Below are positions 44,654 through 55,761 of a stretch of 64,000 nt of DNA, in pieces. Numbering within the stretch: position 1 is the stretch's first letter; each line of letters starts with the position of its first letter. This DNA is from Plumapathes pennacea. Its lineage: Eukaryota; Cnidaria; Anthozoa; Antipatharia; Myriopathidae. The stretch is taken from assembly GCA_964036295.1 (NCBI GenBank), contig OZ038472.1:9136001-9200000 (forward strand). The letters run 5' to 3'. Both the position numbers and the translations under genes were made by a program. The notes beneath the pieces are model-generated. The model saw only the letters and a list, made by a program, of their open reading frames with translations, did not search any database and was not told the DNA's origin.

Positions 44654-45000
44654 ATGGTTAGCTGTTGTGTTCCTGATTGCACAAACTACTCTGCGAAGAC
44701 AAGACAGGAATCAGTTACCATCGTATTCAGAAAGATGCAAAGCTGAGGGAATCGTGGAAAGAGCGCTTGGGCAGATTAAACTTGCCAGCTCTCAAGAACT
44801 GCTATGTTCGCAGCGAACATTTTACAGAGGAATGTTTTGAACATAGTTTAAAGGAATCTTTGACAGGACAGAAAGGGAAACGAACTCTAAAACGCGATGC
44901 TGTTCCATCTGTGTTCTCTTTCGGAGTAAGTAAGTCAAAGCAGCCGAGGCTGACTAGTGTAAATCGAACGGCAGCACGAGAAAAGGAGTCGAGGCGAGAG
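44654..45000 (+). pseudogene. THAP zinc-finger exon of a second Kolobok-like gene, frameshifted
   Basis: From ATG at 44654 it reads MVSCCVPDCTNYSAKT, the N-terminal Cys pair of a THAP domain. The frame breaks at a tandem duplication of five bases, AAGAC (44696-44700 and 44701-44705). The following frame shows YHRI, the central Trp (LRESWKERL), CYVRSEHF with the final Cys and His, and the closing DAVPS motif. The exon ends at a GTGAGT donor (45001). The broken frame means this copy cannot make the protein. Confidence 0.75.
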
Positions 45001-45216
45001 GTGAGTTCTTGATTTAAAAGCTCAAGAAGTTTAATGTTGAAGATAGGCATTTTTTGGAAATAAAAATGTTTTCTTGACGTGTTGCTTCTTGTTGCTTCGA
45101 CCTGATCACGCTGCGTACATGATACTTTGTATAGCACACCTCACAACCATGACCCCTGTTGGAATGACAGACTTTCACAGTTTTTGTCTGGTTGATTGCC
45201 GGTTGGCTTGTTCTAG

Positions 45217-45993
45217 GTTCGGTGATGACGTGGCAGATAGTGCAGCAAGTTCAACCTTCCAGTAGTGGTAGTAGTCCAGAATGTGATCAGCCGGAACAGT
45301 TGCTACAAGAGGCAGAGGGTTATAGTGCAGCTATGCCTGATATTGATAGCCTACACTCTGTAACTAACTTTGGTTGTAATAAAGGAACTCAGTGTTGCAC
45401 TGGTGCTACATTATCAAAACCCTGTAGGCACCCAAACTGTTGTCTCTAAGCCCTCTAAAACCTGTGATGTTGGTGTTCAGGTAGAGAGCGTTCTTGACAC
45501 AAAGGCAACATTTTATGAGGAATGCTATGGCTCAGATGAAGACCCTTACTCATCCATGAAAAAATCCTGCAGTAGTGATAGTTCATTTGAACTATCAGAA
45601 GAAGATGACAATATTTCGTTGTCTTCTAAGGGTTCTGTGGAAGGAGGTGGTCTGTCTGAAGAGCCAAAGTATGTTGTCTTTCGCTCTTGCCCGCACTCCC
45701 TTTTGGGCCACTGCAAAAGCTGTGGGGGCATTGTAACAGACACTGAGGAAAAAATATTGGGCAGCATGCTCACAGTCAAAATGTTTTGCATCAATGGGCA
45801 CACAGATTTCTGGAGCTCGCCACTTATTAACCGAATAACTGCTGGGAATTTATTAACTTCAGCAACAATCCTGTTTAGTGGCAACACTTTCTCAAAAGTG
45901 AGTCAGCTTGCATCATTTCTGAATCTCCAGTTTTTCAGCTGCACAACTTGTTATGACATTCAGGGTACATACATACACACAAGCAGGCGGTAG
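45217..45993 (+). pseudogene. second exon of the THAP/Kolobok-like gene, frameshifted and truncated
   Basis: Follows a GTTCTAG acceptor at 45216. A low-complexity acidic linker switches frame between about 45400 and 45450. It then reads KYVVFRSCPHSLLGHCKSCG, a CXXC pair, CINGH (a second metal-ligand-like group), WSSPLINRITAGNLL and ATILFSGNTFSKV, an order I know from multi-copy THAP transposase-like proteins of cnidarians and fishes. It stops at 45993 before any catalytic core, so the 3' end is lost. The Kolobok link is inference from memory. Confidence 0.6.
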
Positions 45994-46067
45994 CTATGTC
46001 CCTCGTTTCATCTTCTTCATCCTCCATCTTTCACGAACTTGGCGCGTGACACCATGTATGCTCGCGC

Positions 46068-46215
46068 GTAATAATCGCAATCAAATCGCCATTAAAAATC
46101 GCCAGGAAAATCGCCACGAAATCGCTGGTGGTTTACATATGCGATTTGAAATTGCATCGAAAATCGCCACTTAAAATCGCATCAAAAATCGCACGTGTAA
46201 ACGGGCCTTAAAACG
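46068..46215. repeat. cluster of AAATCGC motifs at a transposon-like end
   Basis: Eight direct copies and one inverted copy of (A)AATCGC lie within about 130 bases, ending CGCACGTGTAAACGGGCCTT, a sequence resembling the end of a small DNA transposon. Confidence 0.55.
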
Positions 46216-47964
46216 ACATCTCTTAAATCGCCACTTCTTACGTCAAGCGTAGGAGAAACCGCTGCTCGCAGGGTAAAATAACTAATTGTTTCTTTGATGC
46301 AATTAACTTTAAGTTGCAAATTTTGTGTGAGAGAGAAAAAGGCGTTGACTTCTTTCGATCTAAAAATAGACACGACTTATTGAATTTGACACTCACTTGT
46401 CAATCAAGTAACAGAAATTATTCATAACAAGTGTCACGGTTACTAGAGTGTGTTTCTTTGAAAAAGAATGCAGCAGAAATCACTAATGATGTATTTCCGG
46501 ATGTATATCCTCCAAGTGAGTGTTTGTTTATTAAATTTCGCCATTGGCGGCGACTGGCAAATTGTGTGGTGTGTGACCTTTAGCACGTCGGGTGAGTCGG
46601 GTGGCTCTCGCAGATGTTTTATGGCTCAAAACTCACACAAATCTACCAAATATCCGCTCTGCTGGCCTTATCGGTTGCCTAAAACAATATGAGGCTTGGT
46701 TGGGAGAATTTACAGCAATTAAAATTGCCAATTGTGGCATTCTACTAGCAGGCGAATTTACGGCAAAAACGGCGAAGTGAGTGAACTTCGGAAGCTCACC
46801 GCACACTGAAGGAGAGTGAGGCCAAAAGGTTTTATTGCAGAAAGTTGTAGATGGAACCTTAAACTTTAATTTGATGTGCCTTGCTTTGAAATAAAGTTTC
46901 CCACTTTTTGCTAAATCCATTATGAAAATGGTCAGAAGTGGTCCTTGTAAAACACAGGCTTGGGTAGGTCGACCATTCGGTCTCGCATTTCGCGAATATT
47001 AAAGGAGAGGAGATTTTTAACTCTTCTGTATAAAGAAAAGACACAAAACTTCCATATAATTCAAATTTTAAAGCTCGGGATCTTATACTTTGGACGAAGC
47101 GATTCGTCGAACTTGCCTAATTTTCAGAATTTCAATAGGCGCCAAACGGCTGACTCGGGGTCAAGGTCATTTCGTTCAACTTCGGAAGCCAGAGAAATAA
47201 TTCAGACGAAAGGGTTTCACTTTTATAAGTTGCATGACAATGTTGACTTGTAGGGAGAAAATTAGCGAAATCCATTTTTGACCCAAAAATCGGCAGGTGG
47301 TTATTACAGAGACTGCCTCTTAAGAGATTTTAAGTAGTGGCGATTTAGGAGATAGCCATATTATGCAGTGGCGTTTTAAACATGCTTTGCATAAGTTATA
47401 AGTTAGTACTTTTACGTTGTAGTGCTTGTATAAGATTACAATCTTACATAGAGGTATATTTCTTATATGTTCCAGCTATATAAGGCTTTGTGACCAGCTA
47501 GCGATAATGATCGAGCTAAAATGGGCTCAGGCAGTAAATGCATCTGCCTGAACACTGCTGCTGAAATCTAGAGACTGTTACTGTTCCAGTTTGTCTGCTG
47601 TCCTATAAGTACAGGGCACGTTTCTAAAATTTCTTATGTTCCGCCATGCGAACCATACAATTGAGTCAACAATTTAATGTACAAGTGATTTTTAAATTTA
47701 TGTTCAAATGATTTTTAAAAGTTAAAACTTGATGAAACGCGGGAGTTTATAACTCAGAATGCTAAATCAAAGGTATTGATACAACTTCGCGAGTTTGTTT
47801 TCCCTTACTGTGATAACGTAGCAATATCTACAATGTATGGAATATTAAAGTGTGTTCTGTGTTTTGTTTCGCGAAACTTAGGCCTCAGGTTTGTTTCCGC
47901 GTCGATCGAGCGAGTTGGCAGCTAATGCAGTGATGACATGATCCAAGCTTTCTAGTGCCACGTT
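46216..47964. other. no gene recognised
   Basis: AT-rich sequence with short unassigned open frames (46468-46692, 46960-47253). Confidence 0.4.
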
Positions 47965-48086
47965 CATCACTTTTTGTTTCGCAAAGTATCACTTTTCGTT
48001 TCGCAAAGTATCACTTTTTGTTTCGCAAAGTATCACTTTATGTTTGTTTCGCAAAATATCACTTCTTGTTTCGTTTCGCAAAGTAT
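47965..48086. repeat. minisatellite, about five units of 22-26 bp
   Basis: Unit TATCACTTTTTGTTTCGCAA plus AG, with small length changes in the last two units. It ends about 80 bases before the Helitron coding relic. Confidence 0.85.
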
Positions 48087-48167
48087 AATAAGCCCTTCCA
48101 GAGACAGCAATATCTACATAGCCGTGGATGGGCTAATTCAGACAAACCGGCTCTACGCGAACAGTAG

Positions 48168-48575
48168 TGGGCACAGGAGAAACTTGCAGCCTTCCACCGC
48201 TACGAAGGAAACCTTCGACACCTTCACTGTAACGTGTGTAAGGAAACATGGTCAATAGTTGCCAAGCAGAGTATGGCCGACCCGAACTAAATCTGCACCA
48301 GATGTAAGCGAGACGAAAAGACATCGTGCCGCTTATTCTCGGGTGACAATGACATGGACCCTGGTAGTGCCGACAGAACTACAGGGCCTCAGCGAAGTGG
48401 AGGAAATGCTTATTGTCAGAGGGCTTTCCCTGTGCTTTTACCGGAAACATGGCGGCCAACGTGGATACAGAGGATGTCCTCAACTTGCCACAGGACGTGC
48501 AGGGATTTTTCAGCAGTCTCCCCGTCAGTGTAAATGACTTGCCGATTCTTATCATCAGGAAACAAAGGGCAACAG
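48168..48575 (+). pseudogene. Helitron protein relic (N-terminal zinc finger and DUF6570-like region)
   Basis: Read across frames it shows CNVCKETW and ICTRCKRD (two CXXC pairs), FSGDNDMDPG, LQGLSEVEEMLI, YRKHGGQRGYRG and LNLPQDVQGFFSSLPVSVND. This order is what I know from the N-terminal region of Helitron replication proteins. An in-frame stop before ICTRC and at least two frame changes break it. The last piece ends at a GTATGA splice-like donor (48576). No Rep (HUH) or helicase part follows. Confidence 0.7.
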
Positions 48576-48799
48576 GTATGAAATAAAACACTTCCTTTTC
48601 TTCCTTTGTACCTGGGCAATAATGCGTATCAGCCGTTTCGGAAATACAATAGTTTTCTTTGCTTTGTTGTTGTTTCATTATGTTTGTTTTTCATGTGAGG
48701 AACTGCCGACCATTTTCAATTTTCACACCTGATTCACTTGTTAAATGTAATATTGGATTTGTTAATATAATTTTCTTCTTTGTTTAAATTGTCTGTTAA

Positions 48800-49320
48800 A
48801 GTGCCTATAAGCTTTCAGACGTTACGTTTTTATATGAAAGTAGGAAGTGATCTAAGCAACTTATATTCAAAGAAACTCCGTTCCGAAGCGTTCTTATACT
48901 TTTTTCACGCGGTTGAACTCAGAATTCCGAAATCTTGACCGAGCGACATGGGAGACTGGGTCTGTGACGTCAGAGAAGGCACTGGCATCGCTTTGGCGTC
49001 TCTTTACCTTAGTTGTTTTTTTCCCTTGGTTACGTTTTCCTCGACAACACATCTGTGAGCATAATTCTCACCTCGCCAACTGCAAAATCTGTGTGAAAGT
49101 TTTGTTTGACAAGAAACAAATCCCTCCTCTGACGTCATAACCCAGGCTCTCGATCGAAAAACTTTGCGCGGTCAGATTCAAAATGGCGGTCAAAATCGCA
49201 TGTTTGCCGGGCGGAAAAATATATAAAAACGCTTCGGAGCGGAGTTTCTTTGGCCATAAGTTGTTTAGATTACTTCCTACTTTCATATAAAAACGTAACG
49301 TCTGAAGGCTTATAGGCACT
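48800..49320. mobile_element. TTAA-flanked MITE with long terminal inverted repeats
   Basis: TTAA at 48796-48799 and 49321-49324. The ends start AGTGCCTATAAGC and match inverted over about 65 bases with three mismatches; weaker similarity runs to about 120 bases. The AGTGC start is shared with the Kolobok-like element at 26636. No coding capacity. Kolobok-type MITE is the best inference; piggyBac is the alternative. Confidence 0.8.
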
Positions 49321-49324
49321 TTAA

Positions 49325-50328
49325 AAACCTAATCCAGTCTATTGAACACGAAGAAAAAGTGCTATACCTGCTTGAAAGACAAAAATACGTATAGTACTAC
49401 ATTTTTCTGTATCAGAAAATAGTTTTCTTGACTAAATTCATGTTTTTTTTCCGTGTTGAATTGATTGTGTTTGCTGTCAATCTTTCTTTTACATACACGC
49501 AATTTTACATGCAGTGTTCACTTCACAAATTTTACTGAACTTCGAAATGTTATCCATCCTCCAAAAAGTTGAACACAAAGAAAATATATGGTACAGTGAA
49601 CTCGTGACACCATTAGACAACTATTGTCTTTTCTAACTAGATTACACTTTCCTGTGTGTAATCTTATGATTTTCTATCGATTAAAAAGCAGCTGCCACAC
49701 TTTGTTTTACATTTTTTTGTCTTTGAGAAGTTTTGTGATTTCCTATCAATTAAAAAGTAGCTGCACATACTTGTTTTACATTATTTGTCTTTGAAGACTT
49801 TGTGAACTTCATTTCAAATGCACAGTTTTTCTGTGTTACTGAATACAGCTCTAAATTATTGCGTATGTTGTGATTTATTTTACCCCTCAATAGAATAGTG
49901 AACTATTTTTCGTGGTTTTCATTATCATGGTTTTCATGTTTAAGTTATTTATATTTGCTGCTCTGGCATACTGTATATGTAGTGGAGTGTTTTTGCACAA
50001 TACAATATATCATTTTTAAGTATTTAATGATACCAGTACATGTATGTATTATTTCATAGTCATTTATTTACAGAGTACAAAATTAGCCTCACTACATTTG
50101 GCATTAGGAAAATCAAGTATTTTATCGCTGCAGTTCCTTTTGCTGTTTTGAATTAGCTGTTTAGCTGGTATACATAATGTTCAGAAAAGATTGATGCACT
50201 GGCAGCTGGTGTGGGCAGAAAAAAATGCCTTCTAAACAAGTTGAAATTAATGGATAGCACTGACAGAGACTGTAAATACAGTATGTAGAAATTGAGTCCA
50301 GGATGCCTTCAGAGACTCAAGGTCAACT
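49325..50328. other. AT-rich, partly shared with 19515-19700
   Basis: 50080-50270 matches 19515-19700 directly. No coding signal. Confidence 0.5.
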
Positions 50329-50376
50329 AGACTGGCGTTACCAGTGAGCTCCCGGTATGAGTTGCGTCAAGACCAG
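50329..50376 (-). repeat. R1 dispersed repeat, copy e, left piece
   Basis: ACTAGACTGGCGTTACCAGT to GACCAGA, cut off by the Gypsy element. The remainder of the copy is at 55038-55713. Compared with copy b, about 285 bases of R1 are missing between the two pieces. Confidence 0.75.
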
Positions 50377-50482
50377 AATTAACTGTAATGTTACGTCATG
50401 TTATTTATATGCCCAATGATCACGTGATATCAGTAACCAATTATAAGAGTCTTTATCTGTCATGGCGTCTGGTAATTATACA
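50377..50482 (+). repeat. 5' LTR, probably missing its first bases
   Basis: Matches the 3' LTR from AATTAACTGTAATGTTACGT to TAATTATACA. The first roughly 15 bases of the 3' LTR (TGTAGTATCCAC) are not present; R1 sequence takes their place. Confidence 0.75.
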
Positions 50483-50484
50483 TT

Positions 50485-50502
50485 TGGCGACGAGGAGCAA
50501 AA
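50485..50502 (+). promoter_or_regulatory. primer binding site
   Basis: TGGCGACGAGGAGCAAAA begins two bases after the LTR end. A TGG start is the complement of the tRNA 3' CCA. The tRNA species was not determined. Confidence 0.6.
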
Positions 50503-50669
50503 ATTGACCTAAAGCAGCGACGAAACAGCAAATTAAGGTTGGATTTATCTCGGAAAACCAAGCAAATATTAGTCTGAAACCATTCCGTGTATTCCAGACG
50601 AACAGCAAGCACCAGTCACACGAATAACTAGCGGAAAAGCACTCGACTCGCACGCACTTGGTCAGCAGC

Positions 50670-51145
50670 ATGGCCGACGGGGAATAGGCAGAAGCAGCAG
50701 CAGAATTCCAAGAGATTCGAGTATTAACTACCAGGAAATCACTGAAGATAGAACCGTTCAAAATCCCGGACAACCACCTTGAAATCGGCAGAGCGTGGCA
50801 GGAATGGCTAGAAGACTTTGAAGAGGAAACAACATATTTTGAGATCGACAAAGTACGGTACAAGATAAGCGCCCTTAAGATCTACGGAGGACAAGAGGTA
50901 AAGAAACTGACTTGCAATCTACCAGATCCAGCACCCGTGGAAGACGAAGATGAATACGAGAAATTAAAACGGAAACTGGGAAACCATTTTCTACCGAAGA
51001 AAAACAAACGTCACGCATGATTTACCTTCAGCAAGCATAGAATGGAACCCAACGAAAGCATCGTAGCATCTACGGCCCGAATGAGAGAGAGAGAGCGAAC
51101 GACTGTGAATTTGGAGGTTAGATCAACAATAGGATCCTGGAACAC
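50670..51145 (+). pseudogene. Gypsy gag remnant, N-terminal part
   Basis: ATG at 50670 is followed by a TAG at codon 6 (50685-50687), then an open capsid-like frame with AWQEWLEDFEEET and ISALKIYGGQEVKKL, a TGA at 51018-51020 and a frame change before 51146. The layout suits a Gag capsid; the breaks are as seen. Confidence 0.7.
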
Positions 51146-52696
51146 TTGATCCAAACAATCCATGATAAGGACCTGATAAAAAAATGCATCCAAAAGAGGT
51201 GGAACCTGGACCAATTCATTGAGGAAGCCAGCCAAAAGGAGGATATCAGCCAGCAGGTGAAGGACATGAAAGATGAGCACAGGGTTGCTCGAGTACACCA
51301 ACAGCCACACCGAAATCAAAGAGGCAGTAGAAGTGGTGGAAGACACATGGGACAACCTAAGAGACCACAAGATAAACAACATCGAAGATACGACAACAGA
51401 CAAGAAGCAAGGCGAGATGAGAAAAGCTGTGACTACTGTGGGAAGACAGATGCCCACAAACCTGGCCAGAACTGTCCAGCATATGGTAAACAATGTCTGA
51501 AATGTGGAAAACACAACCATTTTGCTGTGTGCTGCAAGGGAGGACAGAAACCACAGGAGAAGCAGAGAACCGACTATCGACAGCCGACAGGAATGCACAA
51601 GAGGCATGTGAGAAGAACTGTGGACGCAGAGGAGACAAGCAGTGAGTCAGACAAAGACTACCTCCAGCGGACAGCAGAACATATGACACACCGTGCCAAG
51701 AGAGTTAGATCAGGTGCGAACCAAGACACTGTACCGGTCAGGATAGGAGACATTGATGCAAATGTGGAACCAGACAGCCGAGCAAGCGCAAACATCATGG
51801 ATGAGTACCAATTCAAAGCTCTCAAGCACCGATCACATGAGATAACAGAACTCCAACCAAGTAAAGACACTCTAAAGACACTACAATCCAACTTGGTTGT
51901 GAAAGGAGAATTCCCAGTGACACTTCGAAAAAGGAAGAGCTCTAACGAAGGGCTAGCGCTCGAAACGTCAGCTATTGTCTCTTTGACGGCGTTCCATTAC
52001 CCTCATCAACACTTAGTTGATACACCACTGAAGCAATGGCTTGAGCAAGGAGTTGAGCAGAAGATCTTCGAGAAAGTTCCAGACGGGGAACCAATTACAT
52101 GGTGTTCACCACTAGTCGTGCAGCCCAAACCCAAGTTCACCGACGTGGAGAAGGAGAAGCTGGAATCACAAATGATTAGGGCGAGCACAGACATGAGGAT
52201 TCCAAACAAAGCAATGAAGCGCAGCCGGTGCGTCCAGTCACCGAAAGTGGAGGACTTCGTATACCACTTACGTGATTGCAAAGTATTCACGAAGCTGGAC
52301 CTCCGACAGGGATACCACCAACTTACCCTAGATCCTGAAAAAAGACAAATCGCAACATTCAGCACACTATGGGGGAACTACAGGCCCAGAAGACTGGTAT
52401 TTGGAGCAAAATCATCCCAGGACGTCTTTGACGAGGCAATGTTTAGAGTATTTGGAGACATACACCATTGCCTGAACCAGAGAGACGACATCCTCTTAGG
52501 AGGGAGAGATGATGCAGAGCAGAAGGAAGTGCTGAGAACTATGCTTCAACGAGCAAAGGACTATGGCGTCACATTCAACATTCAATGTCAATTTGGAAGA
52601 ACAGAGATAGAATTATTCGGGCACATCTTTACTAAAGACGGTCTAAAACCATCGCCAGACAAGGTCCGGACAGTGAAAGAATGTCGAGCCCCTTAG
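51146..52696 (+). pseudogene. Gypsy gag C-terminus, protease and reverse transcriptase remnant
   Basis: 516 open codons from a TTG. Two zinc-knuckle-like groups lie near residues 95-130 (CDYCG...C and CLKCGKHNHFAVCC). The protease active site reads DSRAS where DSGA/DTGA is usual. Reverse transcriptase follows from about residue 280: TKLDLRQGYHQL and, at 52478-52489, QRDD at the YXDD position. It ends in a TAG at 52694-52696 after RTVKECRAP. Confidence 0.85.
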
Positions 52697-53124
52697 AGCA
52701 AGGAAGCCGCCCGCAGCTTCCTCGGGATGGCCGGAAGGAGACTAAATTTCAATGGGGAACAAGTGAGGAACAGGCATTTGAGAAGACCAAGGAGAGCCTC
52801 TCAAACTCCAGAATCATGGCCTACTTTGACCCTGGGAAGCCAATCATTCTGCGCACTGAAGCAAGCTTCAACGAGGGCCTATCCGCAGCACTAATGCAAC
52901 AGACGGAGAAGGGGATACAACCAGTGCACTTCATCAGCCGAACAATGACTGAAACGGAAAGGAGATACAGTCAAACAAAGAAGGATGCGCTGGCCATCAA
53001 GTGGGCAAAAGAGAGACTCAGAGGGTACCTCCTTGGAGCGCCAAGATTCAGGAGAGTGACAGCCCACAAACCACTACTGCCCCTCTTCAACAAAGCAAAT
53101 ACCAAGATGCCACCCAGAATATAG
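52697..53124 (+). pseudogene. Gypsy RNase H remnant
   Basis: Frame differs from the reverse transcriptase, and the connecting region near 52725-52740 is shortened. It shows FQWGTSEEQAFEKTKESL, then RTEAS where TDAS is usual, ALMQQTEKGIQPVHFISR and YSQTKKDALAIKWA. The Asp-to-Glu change at the catalytic position would impair the enzyme. Confidence 0.8.
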
Positions 53125-54772
53125 AAATGGGTAATGCCAATGCAGGACGTGGACTACGAATTAATCTCTATGAGCCAGGTAAGGACGAAGCAGACCCCCT
53201 CGACTATCTCTCCAGGCACCTGAAACAGGGAATGATCACACGGAGAAGATTGTCAGATGGACAATGGATGCGGAACGTGCTATAGTGATCGAGCGCATCA
53301 GAGAGGAAACACAGAAGGACAGCACGATGCAGAAGCTGGCAAGAAGGATCGCTAAAGGCGACTGGGAGAAGCACAAACGAGACCGAGACATGGAACCATA
53401 CCAGCATGTGAAGCAGGAACTGTCAGTAGCAGAAGGACGGATCTTCCGAGAGTACAGGATAGTCCTACAAGAGGCGCTTCAGAGGAAAGATGTCAAACTA
53501 GGACACAGCCTGGGACACCTCGGGAAAACAAAGACAAAGCAGATGCTGAGAGAGAAGTACTGATTCCCATTCATAAACACCATGGTCGACACAGCAATCA
53601 ACCAATGCTATGAATGTAAAGTAGCCACAAAAGAGAGAGGAGAAGAACCCATCAAGGTAACAAGCATCCCTAGCCGTCCTTGGGACACAGTGGCCGTTGA
53701 CCATGGTGGACCATACCCAGACAACCACTACAATCTAGTCGTGATTGACAAGCGTACCCGCTACCCAGTGCTAGAAACTGTACCATCAACTAGCTTCCAG
53801 ATAAACAAGGAGAAGCTGAAGCACACATTTGCTACCTATGGCACACCTAGAAGACTAGAAAGTGACAATGTACCACCATTCAACTCGAAAGAATTTGAAG
53901 AATTCGCAAACCAAGAAGGGTTTCAACAACACCGCATAACACCACTGCATCCCAGAGCAAATGGTGAAGCTGAGAGATTTATGCAGACACTGAACAAGAC
54001 AGAGCAAATAGCCAACCTACAAGGCAAAGACCGCCACGAGAGACGAAATGCTGTTCAAGACATGTTGATAGCATACAGATCAACACCACACCCAGCCACA
54101 GGAGTCACACCATACGAAGCCATGAGAGGAGCAACAATCAGGACCAAACTGGACCATATCCACCCAGAAACGCAGAACACTGAAGAAAATGAGAGAATCA
54201 ACTAGAAAGACGCAGCTTACAAGGACAAAATGAAACACAACAGAGAAGGCAGACAGACAAAGGAAGGAAACCTAGTGCTCGGCGACTACGTACTCGTCAA
54301 GCAGCCCAAGAGGAACAAGTGGAGCACCCCATATGAACCAATGTTCTACACTGTGAGCAACATTCGAGGTTCCCAGATAACAGCCAGGCGAATCACGGAT
54401 GGGAGAACAGTCTGCCGGGACGCAAGCCACTTCAAACTGGCAAACGCAGTGATCAACACCATAGACGAACAGGAGACCAGAGTGGAGCCACACCGAACAA
54501 CAATTGCCGAGGAGGACAAACGAAGAGATGCAACCTTAACCGACATACCACTCGCTGATGAACCTGATAAGCCACCCCAGGAGGAATGCAGAGACACAGG
54601 GAAGGAACATGTACCTGTAAAAGAACTGGAGAACATGAAGGCAGACACCGAGATGAACCAAGCCGAACCAGTAGGCGAACCGGGGACCGGAGACCAAGGC
54701 AGGACAAACCCAAACCGACCAAGACGGGAGAGACAAAGACCAGACTACCTAAAGGACTACGTTGAAAAATAA
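53125..54772 (+). pseudogene. Gypsy integrase and C-terminal remnant
   Basis: After a frame change the text YEPGKDEADPLDYLSRH leads into the integrase: an HXXH/CXXC zinc-binding region (GHSLGHLGKTKTKQM, NQCYECKVATK) cut by TGA at 53561-53563; a core with Asp in VDHGGPYPD, Asp in ESDNVPPFNSKEF and Glu in NGEAERFM; a TAG at 54203-54205; and a basic/acidic tail ending at 54772. The DDE residues are present, the frame is not. Confidence 0.85.
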
Positions 54773-54919
54773 GTGAAGTATTTAGGTCACTTATTCATTA
54801 CAGAACATTGTCGATGTTATAGACAATAGGAACATTGTTGAGCTACAAGTTTAATAATCAATTATCGATCCACATTGAGCAACATTACAGTAATGCTCTC
54901 TGTTAAAGCTTTGGAGGAA

Positions 54920-55037
54920 TGTAGTATCCACAATTAACTATAATGTTACGTCATGTTATTTATATGCCCAATGATCACGTGATATCAGTAACCAATTTAA
55001 AGAGTCTTTACCTGCCATGGCGTCTGGTGATTATACA
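54920..55037 (+). repeat. 3' LTR, about 118 bp
   Basis: Begins TGTAGTATCCACAATTAAC after the purine-rich TTTGGAGGAA and ends GTGATTATACA. TG...CA ends as usual. LTRs of this size are very short for Ty3/Gypsy elements. Confidence 0.7.
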
Positions 55038-55713
55038 CCTTCGCTTCAATACTTTTGTGTTTTCTTTTATAACTGAATACGTTTCTTATATCAGGCTTTC
55101 GAGTATTCGTGTTCTGTAACAAGCGAGGAATTTAATGCGACCCTTGTTTACAGTATTATTGCGGTTTTGTTCACAGTGTGTTCAGTCATTTGTGAACTGC
55201 AAACTCAATGCTCAGGACTATTTCGGTGTATTTTTTCATATCTGGTATACAATGACCATTGCGAAACAAAGGCTACATGATCGAATGAAAGAAACATTTC
55301 AACCGGCAAAGTACGATAAGCAGAAGAATTTTATAAGGCAGCAGATGTCATGTACAGAGTAAAGCATAAATCGCCATTGTTTTGCGGCTAAAGTTCATCA
55401 TAGCTTTGGTTTCCGTTTTCGGCCTGTTATCTTCCCAGAAGTATTTTGTGTCGCCGCAGAAAGTTTCGTCGGGACTAAATATTTAGCGGCGACAGAGAAA
55501 TTTGCAATACCCCAGCGGTATCTATCACCAAACATTTGTTTACGGCTATTCTCAAAGCTTCCGTGGTGATCTTAAGAACGCAAGCCAAAATCGTTCCCTA
55601 AAATCCAGTTTATCCGTACATGTTCCACAGAACCCAATGGTGTTGACTTTGAATGGGATGCAGTTAACTTTTACACACAAGTAAGTCTCGAGTTGTTTAG
55701 CGAAGTCAATTAG
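55038..55713 (-). repeat. R1 dispersed repeat, copy e, right piece
   Basis: Continues from CCTTCGCTTCAATACTTTTG to CGAGTTGTTTAGCGAAGTCA. Confidence 0.8.
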
Positions 55714-55714
55714 A

Positions 55715-55730
55715 TACATACATACATACA

Positions 55731-55761
<31 letters not shown>

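Larger units (their letters stand above)
50377..55037 (+). mobile_element. Ty3/Gypsy-type LTR retrotransposon, degenerate
   Basis: Short LTRs flank gag, protease, reverse transcriptase, RNase H and integrase remnants in the Ty3/Gypsy order (integrase last). The reading frame is broken by at least five stops and four frame changes, so the copy is dead. It sits inside an R1 copy. No env-like frame. Confidence 0.9.

Noticed and set aside
45546..45887. 113-codon minus-strand frame
   Set aside because: Mirror of the THAP-gene second exon, whose plus-strand motifs are recognisable.
50453..51607. Long minus-strand frames opposite the Gypsy element
   Set aside because: Shadows of the gag-pol coding strand; all recognisable domains read on plus.
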